Shown: positions 46,001-59,055, numbered from the stretch's first letter. The stretch: DNA of 64,000 bases from Paramecium pentaurelia (GCA_905183005.1 CAJJDO010000094.1:203364-267363); one strand, 5' to 3'. Translations and numbers: made by a program. The notes: generated from the sequence alone by a model not told the origin.

Positions 46001-49000
46001 AATATATGATTAATCATTAGAAAAGAGAAGAATTATACAAAATATTTGGATAAAACTAAATGCTGTTAAAATTGCTGATTGTCAAATATAACCAAAAGAT
46101 ATTAGATTTTAATTATTATTATAAAATAATAATAAAGAGAATTGGAAACGATAAGGTTTTAAAATGTTTAGAATGAATAATTATTATTAAGCAGCAAAAT
46201 GTTTTAAATTTGCAGAAGAAAAATAATTAGAATAGAAATCTATTGCTTATAATATTGTTGTTAATAATGCTCATATATCTAATAGTCATTAATAATTTTT
46301 ATAAGCAGCTATTATTTTTGAAGAAATTGGTTTATTACCAAGAGCTGCTTAATGTTATTTTACTGCTAAATAATTTTAAAAAGCATAAGAATTATATGAA
46401 AAATTAGGATAGATTAATGAAATGGCTGAATCAGCATTTTTTGCTCAAAATTATTAAAAAGCAGCTTAAGGTTTTGAGATTTTAGGTGATATAAGAAGAT
46501 CTATAGATTGTTATTGTTTATAAAAGGATTGGGATAATGTTATTATAATGTTAAATAAATATAAATAAGAATTCAGTTAACAAGAAAGATTAGCATTTTT
46601 AAATTAATTCTTTCCTAATTATTTATAAAATTTAGCTTAATAAATTTAAGATAAAGTTATAGAATAAAGTGATTGCACTTAAGAATTCTAAGCAATTAAT
46701 TAAGAAGATAAATCAATTTTAAACTAATCAGAAAGTTTTATCATATAGAATTCAATACTTAATAAATCTGAAGAGGATTATTAAGTAATTAATAATTAAA
46801 TCATTAATTAAAGTAATAATGAATCAAGTTTAGAGATTTTAAATAATGAAGAATAATCATAATCATTTTAAATTGAGAATGAGAGTTAATAAAACATGGA
46901 ACATTTATCTATTTTTGATCCTGAAGATGAATGGTTGAAATATGATTAAAAATAATTGATTAAATCAATGTCATCTAAAATTAGTCATCAATCAGAATTT
47001 TCTAATATTGTACTCCTTAATTAACCACCTTAAATTACACTATTAACTTCTAAAAATAATATTTTCATTTCCAATAAGGTATTATAAGAATTGATTTATA
47101 AATTACAATTATTTTCTAATGAATTTAAAAATCATTTAGATTAATAAAAATATAAATCAGTTTAATTATCTAATAGATAAGATGATGAAAAAGAGTTTGA
47201 TCACATAATAAATTTTGTTTATGATTTAGATAACATTGATATTGATTCAATTTATATGATTTTAGATATTTTGGAGTAATTTAAAAGTTATAAATTGTGC
47301 ATCTATTTATGTAATCATTTTAAATTAGCTACATATCTAGGAAGATATTTAGTTTCTTTAATGTCCACTTATTCTACATTAAATAAAACTAAATCTTAAG
47401 TTAATATTCAAATGATTACATTTGGATCTATAAGAAGGAATCTATTGGAATAATCAGCTATATCTTAAATTGCAATTAATAATATACTAGAAACTATTAA
47501 TCCAACATTCTTAACATTTAAAAATGAAGAAGAATTAAGTCTTAATAATAGTTTAGGATTGAGTTGCTATTAACAATTAATAGGATTAGGTTTTTGGAAG
47601 TCATTTATATACTAATTAAACTTTAAACATTCAATAGATTTGTGTATGTCTTTTAATAACTATTCAGATGCAATTGAAATATTTAAAAAAGTTTAATTAA
47701 ATAAAAAATATGAATTATCAGAACAAGAGAAATTCAAATTGATGAAAATTAAATATTATTAATAAATTAAGTTAATACAAGGTTAACAGGAAAGGGCATC
47801 AGATTTTGCTAAAGAACTTGATGATATATTTTAAATTACAAAGAATTATTATATGAATAAAAAACAAGAATTAGAAGAAAAGGATCTTAATTAATTAATT
47901 ATTAATGCTAATATTCATAAGAAAAATCTGAATTTTAATCAAAAACTTAAATAAATAGAAGCTGTAATATTAAGTTTTGATATTCTTAAATTGAGATTTG
48001 AATGCTCATATGAAATATTTATTGGATTGTTTGAAATAGTTGAATATTTTCATAATTAATTAATTACATTTCAAAATTAAGAGGACATCAAAGAAGCTTT
48101 ATTAATTTGTTATGGTTTTTCAATTCCTTAAGGAGATATAATGACTCATTATTCTCACTCTTTATTTTTACATATTTCATCTAAAATTGTTAAATAAGCA
48201 GTGAAAGATTAACAAAATAAAGATGATATTTAGAAATCGAATAGTTCTTTAATGTTTGTTGATATTGGATATGAATATATTTCAATTCACTTTGAACAAG
48301 CTATAGAATTAATTAAAAATTCATTTTCTTAAAAGATTTTGATGATTTTAAATAATAAATCTAAAAAATCAATGGATTATTATTAAGTTAATGATGATGA
48401 TTCTTTTTCTGTTAATTCTTAAGAAGATTGGGAAGATACATTAGCAGAATTATTAGTATTTTTAATGCTTGAGTAATCTAATAAAAAGTTTTAATGTAAG
48501 ATTATTTAGAAAAAAGAGGAATAAAAAAAATTACATCCACTATCAATTTATTATTCTAAATAAACTGAATTATAGGAATATTCAATTGTTGATTCTGAAC
48601 CATCCTAAATCTTATAACTTATATAAAGAATAATTTTGAAAAATAATTTAAGAATTACTAACACTCCTAATTATATTAAAAAATTGATTCGTGATATATC
48701 CTTGAATTATATAATTCAAATTAAAAATTAGTAAGATAATTCTCATTCAAAAATGATATTGGCTATTAATTTATTAAATTTGACTGATTAATTATCTTAT
48801 GCTGTATTAATTCTTTAAAATTCAAAAAAAGGGAATGTACCATACCTTAAATATATTGAATTTCTTGAATGTTAACATTTTGGTATTGTTGAGGATGTCA
48901 TAGGATGCTTTTTAGATTATAGTTAATTTGTAAATGACAAGTTTTATTTAGATGAATAATTATATCATGTAATTAGAATTGGTTTAAATATTCTTATATC

Positions 49001-50117
49001 ATTATTGTGTAATAGTTAAGAGAAATTAACAATATCTAAAGGTTATAAAGAATATTTAAATAATATTGAGAATGTTGATGAAAACAATTGCAAATTAGAG
49101 ACTGGTATATTTTAATTAACTAATTAATAATTAATAGAAGAGTATTTATAATTTTTATTTGAATTTTACTAATATTGTTGTTCATAGTATTACTAAGATT
49201 AAATATAATAATTTTTAATGATTTTTGCAATAAATCTATTAAATATTCAATAAGTAAAAACAATAAAGAGTCTTATAGAATACATAAAAGATAATTAAAA
49301 ATTAAAAAATTTGTAAAGGTTACAAGATTATTTAATTAAAGAAATTTCAAAGAATAAATAGGAAATTTAAAAAAAAAGATTTATAATAATTACTCTTACA
49401 AGCTATTTAGATGAAGATATTATTGAAGTGAAGATATTAAATACAAAATCAGATTAATAATTAGATGAATGTTATGATAAATGTATCTAAGTTTGGAGTG
49501 TTTATTAAAGTGAAACAGATAGTAAAATAAATTGTATGAGAGATTTGATTAAGAAGTGGAAAGGGTTCAGATAAAATCATAAAATATATTTGACTGAATA
49601 AATAAAGAGGAATTTACAATTCATAAGAAGTTTAGAATACTTTAAAATAGGAGATTGTTAAAATTTAAGAGATTTAAATAGATATATGAGATAAAATATA
49701 AATAATTTTAATGAGTATTTACAATTAAGTGTAACATTATAGAGGTAATAAATATGTATATATATTTATAGATAATTATTAAAGGCAAGGTAAAACTTTG
49801 TTAATTCACTTGATATTCATTTAATAAATTCTTTATTGAATGATTTGGGAGAATAGATGAAATTATTGTTAAAGGGAAATGATATTTATAAAAAGGTGAA
49901 ATAATTGGAAATGGATCTTAAAATGTGGGAAAAGAATGATGAAGAGAGATAGACTAATGAAAAAATGTTAGAATTAAATAAGTAATTGATTATAGAAAAG
50001 TGGAAACATTTAAAAGCTGGAATTAAAATAAATTCAAACAAATTAAATTAACAATTAAATTCAAGAGGTTAAAAGGATTAATTGACAACAATATAGGAAG
50101 TTGTAGAGGAAGGTTGA
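43034..50117 (+). CDS. TRANK1-like giant UvrD/SF1 helicase-fold protein
   Basis: 2344 residues, two introns (22 nt at ~43311 and 27 nt at ~49750). All SF1A motifs are visible: Walker A 'GRSGTGKTTCALLRLF' (~350), Walker B 'LLLDELQDVPKAVL' (~700), motif III 'CCGDNAQNIAKG', motif IV 'VNFRSHNKIL', motif V 'IYEAKGLEFDDVILFNFF' (~870), motif VI 'LYVAITRPKKRLIIYD' (~970). A Glu/Gln-rich insertion sits between motifs Ia and II. After the helicase comes TPR-like helical repeats ('AACQYFTAKQFQKAQELYEK') and ~1200 further residues, the layout of TRANK1. Catalytically intact; function of the family is poorly known. Confidence 0.85.
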
Positions 50118-50591
50118 TAATGATTTAAAGATGATTAATATCATAAAAAGAGAATATATTAAATACATTTAATAAATATTTTTTGATTTTGTATCAAATG
50201 ATTGAATTAAAGATGATCTGTTTGATCTGATAATATAAAACTTTAAAGTAAATTATGAATATAAATCATATCAATTAATATTGGTTATTTATATATATTC
50301 AAATTACTATATTGTATATTATAGTTTTTCTACATTATTCAGTTTTTCTTATAAAAAATTTTATAATATATTTAATTTGTTTTGAATTATAATTTATTTA
50401 TCAATCAATAGGATTGACATTACAATCTCAGATAATTCAATAGATATTCAATAAAGTTATTGCATAAATAAAAAGAATAGTAACTATGATTATAATATCT
50501 TTGTATAGTAAATATTAATAAAGATTCTACACAGTTTAATAAGTAAAAAGATTGATTCTTTTATTATTTTCTCTTTTATAAATTAATATTA
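50118..50591. other. intergenic, no gene seen
   Basis: 474 bp AT-rich spacer between two plus-strand genes; frames broken on both strands, no RNA gene recognised. Confidence 0.5.
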
Positions 50592-51385
50592 ATGAGCCTT
50601 AGAGACTTCAACTATATCACAATGTCTGCCTGTAAATTTTGGGAAAATTAACTAAAAACTACTAAAAAGGAAGAGGAATCTACAGTTTGCAGTATATAAA
50701 ACCAACCTTAGCCGTCTATACTGGAAGTTTCAGCATAGAAGTGTGAGGAATACTTATTTGGTGGAGAAGAGAAAATCTAATCTGTTGTTGAATCGATTGA
50801 TTGTATTGAATAATAGGATGAAGAGAAGAAAAAGTCAAAGGATGACGATAGTTCCTCATCAATGTCTGAGAAAGAGAGTAGAGGAGAATCTAGAAAGTCT
50901 AAAACAACTTCAAGTAAGAGAAAAGGTTAGTGTCTAATATAATTTTAGGAAAAAAGAGACTTACAATATAATAGAATCATCTTATAATGGAAAATATGAG
51001 GAAGGGTTCTAATTTCAATGAAATAGTGTAGTAGATTCCAGGAAGTTCCATAAGTTCAATCAAAAGGTAGTTTAGAAAAAAGCTGAGAGTGTTAAATGAG
51101 GAGTCTGAAGATGGAGAGATTACAAATACTATAATTCGGATACAAGAGTTGATAGAGTAAGTATAATTTGTAATTATTAAATAGAGATTAGAGTATAGAG
51201 AAAGAAGTAAAAATAAGAGAACTAAAGATAATGATATCGAACATAGAGAATCATTTGCACTAAACAAAATAATTAATACTATAGAAATACTTATCCTTAT
51301 TTCAATAAGAGTGATGATCTTTCATACGTTTCTACAAATTTCAAAAACAAAAAAACTAATTCAGTCATATGATTCAGACAATTGA
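50592..51385 (+). CDS. acidic/basic low-complexity coiled-coil protein
   Basis: 248 residues, introns of 23 and 24 nt. Start MSLRDFNYITMSACKFWENQ, then Glu/Lys/Ser-rich ('SSSSMSEKESRGESRKSKTT') and a helical C-terminal half. No family recognised. The last ~40 codons are uncertain: two frames are open, one ending at 51372 and the chosen one at 51385. Both overlap the end of the convergent gene at 51361. Confidence 0.6.
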
Positions 51386-52165
51386 GAGTCTTAATCTTTT
51401 TAAGAATTATCTATTTCTTCTTCGTTTTCATTTCCATCTTCTTCTTCAATTTTTTATGAAAATAAGGAATCTGTTTTATGTTAAATACCAACCAATTTTT
51501 CTAATTCCATAATTCTTTTATGTGAAAATAGAATAGACTATCTAAATTAATATTTAAAATAATATCTACTGAATTTATAATTTATCTCTATTCAATCCTT
51601 CAATTTCTCTCATTAACTTATAATTCTCATTCTTTTCATCATGAAGTCTCTCTTTTAATTTGCTATGAAAACTCTTAAGCATTGGTTATAATTCTCTTAT
51701 ATTTGTTATATTGTCATTATTAATTTTTTCATTCATTTTTTTAAGTTCTTCCTATCATTTCCAAAATATTTAATTACTTCTGTTTTTTTAATTAATTCTT
51801 TATATTCCAATAAAGATTCTTATAATTATTTAATGGATGTTGTATATAATGTACTCATTGCAGCTACATTATCACTTGCACTCATTCTGGTTTTATACTT
51901 TTCATCTAAATTGACAAATTATTTCTATTTCTCATCATAGATATCAGGAGGTTCATAAAGTTAACCCATTCCAGCTCTTGTAAGCACTTATGACACAGAT
52001 TTACTGACTTCATCTCCTTGGAGGAGCTAAGCTGTTACATGATCTAACCTTTAAGGATTTTTAATTTGTAAGCATGATATCCTTTGGCAAATATGGACCA
52101 TTATTTTAACCAAGATTAAGACTGTATAATCCTCCTTGTTTGCTTGGTCTAACTTCAACTTTCAT
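51361..52165 (-). CDS. coiled-coil protein
   Basis: 242 residues, introns of 22, 26 and 28 nt. Start MKVEVRPSKQGGLYSLNLG; the conserved-looking core is 'LYEPPDIYDEKQKQFVNLDE' followed by a coiled coil to ~residue 205 and an acidic tail ('EEEDGNENEEEIDN'). The N-terminal glycine/tyrosine patch plus coiled coil resembles ciliary/IFT accessory proteins, but no specific family is claimed. Confidence 0.7.
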
Positions 52166-52352
52166 TATTAAAATAAATAATATTTTCTTATTAATTATTA
52201 TATTTTATTTCGATTCTTTTATATTCTCAATTTTTCTCGAAATATACATAATTATTATACAAATATGTGTAATAAAGAATATTTGTAGATATTTTTTAAA
52301 TGGATGACTTAGTAAGTTAAATAAAGTAATTAACATTATTATTGTATTTAAA

Positions 52353-52631
52353 TCAAGTATTCCTTAATTTACGAATTTTTTGTAATTTGTAAACAATGTC
52401 TTCTAATCCTATTTATTTAGGTGTCTCATGAACTCTTTCGGATTATAATGAAAGATTTCTGATTCTCAAGTGTTAGTTAGCTTAAGATTTGAAAAGTTAA
52501 TCAAAGGCCTTATGATCAAACTTTGTTAATGGAGCCACTAGCAATGGATCAAGTCTTCTAAATTGTGCTGTTCTTTTTCTTTCTAAAAATAAGCTTGGGG
52601 GTTAAAATATAGATTATTTCCACTTATCCAT
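52353..52631 (-). CDS. small basic hypothetical protein
   Basis: 92 residues, single exon, start MDKWKQSIFQPPSLFLERKR. Rich in Arg/Lys/Gln with helix-like C-terminus 'LEDIVYKLQKIRKLRN'. No domain recognised. Flanked by AT-rich spacers with clear start and stop. Confidence 0.6.
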
Positions 52632-52910
52632 ATAAATAATATTAAAATACAATAATTGATCTAAAAATGATGGAATCATTTAATTAAAATTTTATTATAA
52701 TAACTATAAACTCTATTCTAAAATAGTATCTATTCTATTTGTAAGAGATATTTATATATAGAAATATTAATAATTTCTAATTATTTTACAAATATTAATT
52801 TATCATATTTATAGAATATCCTAAAATTTAAGAAACAAAACTTTTTTATAAATATATAATAAGAATAAATTTAAGATTTCACTATGAAATTATATATATA
52901 TTGAAATTAA

Positions 52911-53832
52911 TCAAATATTTTAATGAGCACTTTTATTTCTTGTTATATTTCTTTTATGTCTTCTATGTCTCAATCTAATTAATTCTTCTTCTTCTTCTTC
53001 ACATATTTCTTGTACTTACAAAAATGATGGAGATAACATTTCTTATTTTTATTCTTAATCTAATTCTTTAATTTCATCAAAATTAAATGAATAATTCATC
53101 TATGATATAATTTATAATACATTTGTATCATTCTTTTGATTACATGAAGTACTTCTAATCATACTACTTTTACGAGATGCAGGTTTTCGTATAGAATTAC
53201 GCATCTTAAGCATATTAGTAGGAGATATAAAACCAGGTGTTTTGGTGCCGTCATCTTGAAAAGAGTCAGTAAGAGGATTAATGCAAGGTGAACTTTCAAA
53301 GTAATCTTATTTATCCCACATCTCTTTTAGAACCTAAGTAAATCTAGTAAATTCATCTTCTTTAGGTTATTAAATAGAGATCGAACCATAAAACTCAATC
53401 AATTGTTTTTTTGATTAAAGACTTGGATTTATTAGATTATGTTTTTCTTTAACATAATAAAATGCCTTTTCATAATTCCAACCTCGACTAATTAGATAAG
53501 CTATTATAATAGTTGGTGCTCCTTGTAATCCATTATTACAAACTACAAGAATTGATGATAATTTCAATCCACTTTAGATTAATTCACAAATATTTTAAAG
53601 TTATTGTGTAGATTTGTTTTCTTATAAAAACACTTACTAAATACTAAGATCATTCAATTACATAGTATCGTGCAAAATCAGTATAATGTTTGGAAGGACT
53701 CTTGTCTACACAAATAATAGTCCTTATATTTCTGGATCTAAGTAGATTCAATTGATCAGCTGTATGAATGCTGGACATATAAAGGGAATGAAATTTGTCA
53801 CTGATTATATGATAAACTTAAGACGAATTCAT
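52911..53832 (-). CDS. dual-specificity-phosphatase-fold protein lacking the catalytic arginine
   Basis: 298 residues, one intron (25 nt). Residues ~8-150 follow the DSP fold: 'LYMSSIHTADQLNLLRSRNI' (the strand entering the fold), 'TIICVDKSPSKHY', P-loop region 'SILVVCNNGLQGAPTIIIAY', then 'SRGWNYEKAFYYVKEKHNLI'. In the HCx5R(S/T) signature His becomes Val, Arg becomes Gly and Ser becomes Ala; only the Cys and Gly remain. It is therefore a likely pseudophosphatase of the STYX kind. The C-terminal half is basic/acidic low complexity. Start codon is 17 bp from the divergent neighbour. Confidence 0.8.
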
Positions 53833-53849
53833 TTTGATAATAATAAATT

Positions 53850-54705
53850 ATGAACATTAATAACTAATTACTAAAGATTGTACAAGATGTATAAAATGAT
53901 CTTATTCTTATAGATTCAATTAGTAATTAAGAGTGATTTTGATCTCAAGCCTAATGTAGATGAATTGATCAAAATATTAAGATAATAAGTAACAATACTG
54001 ATTGAGTTGGTACAACAACAAAAGAGTGTTGAGTATGATTAATTGGAGAAGGCAGTTTAGAAGGCTGAAGCTGAAATTCGAAATCATGTTAGAGTAAATA
54101 TGCAATTCTTAACAATTTAGGTCGAATAGTAAATGAAATTATATTCAGACAGTCTCTAAGAGAAGATTGATTAATTAGAGAGGGAAAAATAAGAATTACT
54201 TGATAAAGTATACTATCATCTTACTAAACTTTAAGAATAAGACACTTCTTTAAAGTCAGGAACGTAAGATCTCTTCATAAAATGCTACCAGAGAATCAAG
54301 TCCTAGTTTATTCAAGAAATCCTATATATTAGGCAATTAGGTTTACAATAGATAATAAGGTACTTCATAAGACAATTGTACATCAGTCATATAAAATTGT
54401 GATAGTCATTAAACCAGAGATAAACGAAGTTCTGGTACTTAACATTCATATGTAATGATGAAAAATATGTATGAAATTTAAATATCCTTGTTAGTCGAGA
54501 AAAAATCAATATGAATGCATCATAAGAAAAAGTTAATGATAAAAGTTCCACAATTCTCAAATCTCAAAATAGCTCTGCATTAATTAAGATGTTTAATATA
54601 TAAAAATTGATCATTAAAAATCAATAAGATCAACATTTACAATAATTAAAAAAGTATTAAAATTATTTATACATTTAGTAAAACATTGAATTAGATATTG
54701 GATGA
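53850..54705 (+). CDS. coiled-coil protein
   Basis: 258 residues, three introns: 53889-53913 (25 nt), ~54214-54241 (28 nt) and ~54473-54498 (26 nt). Start MNINNQLLKIVQDIQLVIKS; coiled coil to ~residue 120 ('LEKAVQKAEAEIRNHVRVNM'), Ser-rich middle, helical end. The ATG at 53887 is inside the first exon's end and is not used, because the upstream exon is in frame after splicing. No family recognised. Confidence 0.72.
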
Positions 54706-54806
54706 TTCATAAGCTACAAAAAAGAAACCTTGAAATTATTAAACATTATCTCAAAAATTATATATATTTATTAAACCGTTCATTATTTTAAATTTAAACA
54801 AAAATC

Positions 54807-57800
54807 ATGTATGAAAAAGTTAAAGTAGCAGTACGTTTACGTCCTTTATTAGATGAAGAATTACTAAATAAGGATAAATCTATTTGTGTAGATTCTATTG
54901 ATCCTTCAAAAAAATCAATTATAAGTATTTTTTTTATCTTATTCATTAATCAGTTAAGAAAGACTTTGAAAAAAGACAATTTAACTTTGATACTGTATTT
55001 GATCCTAAAGTTACTTAAAGTTAAATTTACAATGAAATAGCTAGAAATATTGTTACTGTATTAAAATCGATTGAAATTATAGAGTGTGATTAAAGGATTT
55101 AATGGAACTATATTTTGTTATGGTTAAACAGGAACAGGTAAAACATATACTATAATGGGTAAAATTGATACAGAAGAAAAAGGAATAACTCCACGAACAT
55201 TTGAATAAATATTTCATGAAATTTAACTTGATGATGATTATACTTATACTGTATAAATGGGATATTTATAGATATACATGGAAATGGTATAGATCAATAT
55301 CTATTTTTAATTGCATAGTTGTTAGATTTAATAAGACCTGATAATACTGAAGTTAAAATTAGAGAATCATTAGATCATGGAGTATTCATATCTGGTTTGG
55401 AATGGCTTAAAGTAGTATCACCATAAGAATGTTTAAAAATTATTAATTTAGCAGAGAAAAATAAAGTTGTTGCTTTTACTAATCTAAATGCTCATTCCTC
55501 AAGATCTCATTCTATATTAATTATTAAATTAGAAAAGAAATCTTAAAGATAACATTCTAAATCAATAAGTAATTTTTAAAAATCTCATAAATAAAAAACT
55601 AATCTTTCTTAAGATATTTCAATTGATTAGTTAGATAATAATAATAATAATAATAATTGTGGTACTTTATATTTAGTAGATTTGGCTGGTAGTGAAAGAA
55701 TCAAAAAATCTAAAGCTTCAGGAGATAGATTAAATGAAGCTCGATCAATAAATAGTTCATTAACAGCTTTAGGAAAATGTATTCATGCTTTAACAGATCC
55801 AAAAAATACATTCGTTCCATTTAGAGATTCCAAATTAACTAGAATATTATAAGAAGCATTAGGTGGAAATTGTAAAACTGCTTTAATTGTAAATATTGGA
55901 CCAGCAGGAAAACATGTTGATGAAACTATGTCCAGTCTTACTTTTGGTATGAGAGCTATGAAAATAACAAATAATCTAAAAATTAATTAAACAGTTGATT
56001 TTGAAGTATATTTGATACTCAATTATCTATTAGTAACTTGCATAATAACTAAAAGTAGAATTATAAATGAAAGATGAAATAATATTAAAATTAGAAACAT
56101 AGAAAATAAAAGCAAACCAATAAGATAATTATATGAGTAATTCAGAAATGTAATATAAAATTAAATTGGAGAGAGTAGAAGAATAACATAAAGGATTCTT
56201 GGAAGAAATTGATAAAGTAATGGTTGAGTAAGAATAAGAAAATGAATAGTTAAAAAAATAATTGGCTCATATTATGATTGAATTAGAAGAATCTAAAAAT
56301 AGAGAAGAATTTCTGAAATAAGAGATTCTAATATTAACATAAAAATTACATAAAATAGATATTGAATTATAAAAGGCTTAATCTAATGTAATTATTTTGT
56401 TATTTAAATTATAGAATACAAATCTGAAAAATTAATAATCTAAAGATATAATAAAAGATTAATAATTATAAGAAATAACATTTAGGAATTGTGCACTTAT
56501 ATAGGTAAGTAAAGAAAAATAGAATTAATAATGGAGATCTGAATTATAATAAATTACTTCATAATATGCTAATAGATTAGAAGAAGTTAAAAGATTTGAA
56601 ATGTATCATTCAGGAAAAGAAAATGAAAATATACATGAAGAAAAATTAAAAATTGATGATTTAACTTCCTAAATTAAATAATTAAAATTTGAATCAACAA
56701 TTAATCAAGATAAATAATCTAAATTAAATTAAATTATCAACTAACTTAATTAATAAATATTGAAGTTAAATTAATAAAGAGATTTTGAAAATCTACATAA
56801 TTTACAATAAATTAAATAATTAGAAAATGATAAATTTGAAATTACTTTTCTATTAGAATAATCAGAAATCAAATTTAAATAATTAAATCAACAATTAGAA
56901 GTTAATTTATAAAATTATTGTAAATTATAAGAAGAAAACATTGAATTAAAATAATAAATTCTAATAATACAAGAATAATTTGATAATCTTAAAAATACTT
57001 CATAATAATTGTTATAATAATCAAATATTGAAAAATAAATACTTAAATAATAAAATGAAGAGTATCATTTAAAACTCTAATAGGTTTTAATTAATAATAA
57101 AGATATACATTTATAATCCAAACTAGAAAATAGTAGTATGTAATTAAATAAAACATTAAAAATTGATTTTTTAAATACTTAATTATAATCTAATGAATAA
57201 AACTTTGATATTGAATTAAAAAAATCTATGACAGTATCAGGATAGAATGAAGGTTAAATTGTCATTGAAATGTAAATGAGAATTCAATAACTTGAAGATT
57301 ATATTGAAAAATTATAAAATCAAATTTAATAAAAAGAAATACAAGAAAAGACTACTTGTTATTTAACAATTTAAAATTTATTGGAAGAACTTGTTATTTA
57401 AGTAGAATAAAATATTTAGATTACAGATAATACATTTAAAAATAAGTATTCATTATGATTTATTAATTTATAGTAATGGCAATAATTAAATATTCGATAA
57501 CCAGGTTAATTTAGTAAAGAGACTAGATACTTAAAACACATTGGATGTAAATTAATTAGTTGAAAGTTTATTTATTGATTCTAGATAATAAGATTAGCAT
57601 ATAACAGCAGAATGTGATGAATTTAATGATTCAGTAATTGAATATTAATTACAATAATTTGATTAAGAAGAGTAACAGAATCAAGTTTAATTCAATAATT
57701 GCAATAAAAAACTATAACCAACATTTTCATTTAGTTAAGAATAAAAAAATATTGATTGTCCAAGTTTTAAAAATAATTCATTTCGAAATTAAAATTAACA

Positions 57801-58168
57801 AATATTCGCAGATGAAATTAATTTTAAGATTGGTATTAATGATTCCTTTAAGCAGAGTATATTCAATTTATAAGTAGATTCCAATTCTAGTTAATAAAAT
57901 AAAAATAAAACTAATGATTACAATAAAGAAGTCGTTTTGAGGGAGCAATAAAATGAAATGAAATCTAAATAAATAAAAAAGTAATTTTAATAGTATAAAA
58001 AGAATTGAAGGAGAAGATTTATAATAAGTAATTAAATATATGTCTTAATTACTCAAAGATCAATATAAAAAGGAATCTAAAAATGATTGCAATACATTGG
58101 ATACTTTGAGATCATCAATGCTAGATTTTAATAACTTATGTAATACCTTAACAACTTACTTTTCATGA
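54807..58168 (+). CDS. kinesin with N-terminal motor and long coiled-coil tail
   Basis: 1065 residues, six introns (29, 25, 32, 28, 28, 22 nt) plus a probable in-frame 27-nt one near 56391. Motor (~1-340): 'YEKVKVAVRLRPLLDEE', P-loop 'CYGQTGTGKTYTIMG', switch I 'NAHSSRSHSILII', switch II 'LYLVDLAGSERIKKS', 'FRDSKLTRILQEALGGNCKT'. The neck 'FGMRAMKITNNLKINQTVDF' recalls the ungrouped plant ARK/KIN-UA type. A glutamine-rich coiled coil follows to ~850, then a Ser/Asn-rich tail. ATP-driven microtubule motor, plus-end direction expected from the N-terminal motor. A stop at 57456 is avoided by the fifth intron. Confidence 0.92.
55637..55657 (+). repeat. AAT trinucleotide repeat coding seven asparagines
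   Basis: Seven AAT codons in a row in the kinesin gene, within a charged insertion between switch I and switch II of the motor. Length-variable microsatellite by nature. Confidence 0.9.
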
Positions 58169-58352
58169 TAATATATTAATTCAATTTATTTATTTTCTTA
58201 GTAATTCAAATATTTTAATTACTTTATTTATTTTATTGTAATTTATATATATATTTAATATGAAAAATTTATTAAGAAAGAATTTTATATAATATTCTTT
58301 CCTATTTATACAAAAAATTAAATTTAAATGAATACATTAAATTCTTTTTTAA

Positions 58353-59055
58353 ATGGCACATTTCACAATAGAGAATCTTGCATGTATTAATGAATACCTT
58401 GCAAACACTAATTATTTAAATGGAGATCTTCCAGGAGCTGATGATGTCAGAATCTTCAATGCTTTGAAAGGTGTTCCACCCAAAAATCAATTTCCAGAAA
58501 TTTATTTCTGGTATCTACTCCTCAACTCTTTTACTCCTGCTATTAGAGCTTAATGGGTTACAGTAGCTTCACCAAAGAGATAAGAACAAAAGAAGGAAAA
58601 ACCAAAGAAATAAGAACCAAAGAAAACTGTTGATGAAGATATTGATCTCTTTGGAAATAATGATGATCCTGAAATAGAAAAGAAAGCTAAAGCTTTGGCT
58701 GAACAAAAATAATAAGAAGGCTTAGCCAAGAAAAACAACAAAAATTTAGTTGGCAAGACTATAGTGATCTTTGAAGTTAAAATATTTGAAGCCACAGATT
58801 AAGCCTTATTAGAATAAATAGCCAAAAGAATCAAGGACACTATCAATCCAGATGGTTTAGTTTGGGGAAAGGATATCAATTATGAAGAAATTGCATATGG
58901 AGCCAAGAAGATTGTTATGTCAATGGTCATTGAAGATAAGGTAATTCATTAAATCATCATTGTTTTAGATTTTTACTGAAGATATATTTGATCAAATAAC
59001 AGCTTGGGAAGATGAAGTTTCTAGTGTTGACATAGTAACAATGTAAAAAGGTTGA
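58353..59055 (+). CDS. EEF1B: translation elongation factor eEF1B (beta/delta), GEF subunit
   Basis: 224 residues, intron 58941-58968. N-terminal helical GST-C-like region 'LACINEYLANTNYLNGDLPG', charged linker with 'DEDIDLFGNNDDPE' (CK2-type acidic motif), and the guanine-exchange domain 'IVIFEVKIFEATDQALLEQI', 'TINPDGLVWGKDINYEEIAY', 'IVMSMVIEDK', ending 'DITAWEDEVSSVDIVTMQKG'-like. It reloads eEF1A with GTP. Codon use is richer in GCC, GTT and CCA than neighbours, as expected for high expression. The final lysine of eEF1B (NKI) is replaced by QKG. Confidence 0.93.

Noticed and set aside
53887..53889. ATG at 53887 as start of the coiled-coil gene
   Set aside because: A 13-codon exon starting at 53850 splices in frame over a typical 25-nt intron, and the 53887 reading would translate that intron.
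57459..58168. A separate gene after a kinesin stop at 57456
   Set aside because: A 28-nt GT...AG intron starting inside that stretch removes the TGA and joins both parts in frame; the second part has no convincing start of its own.
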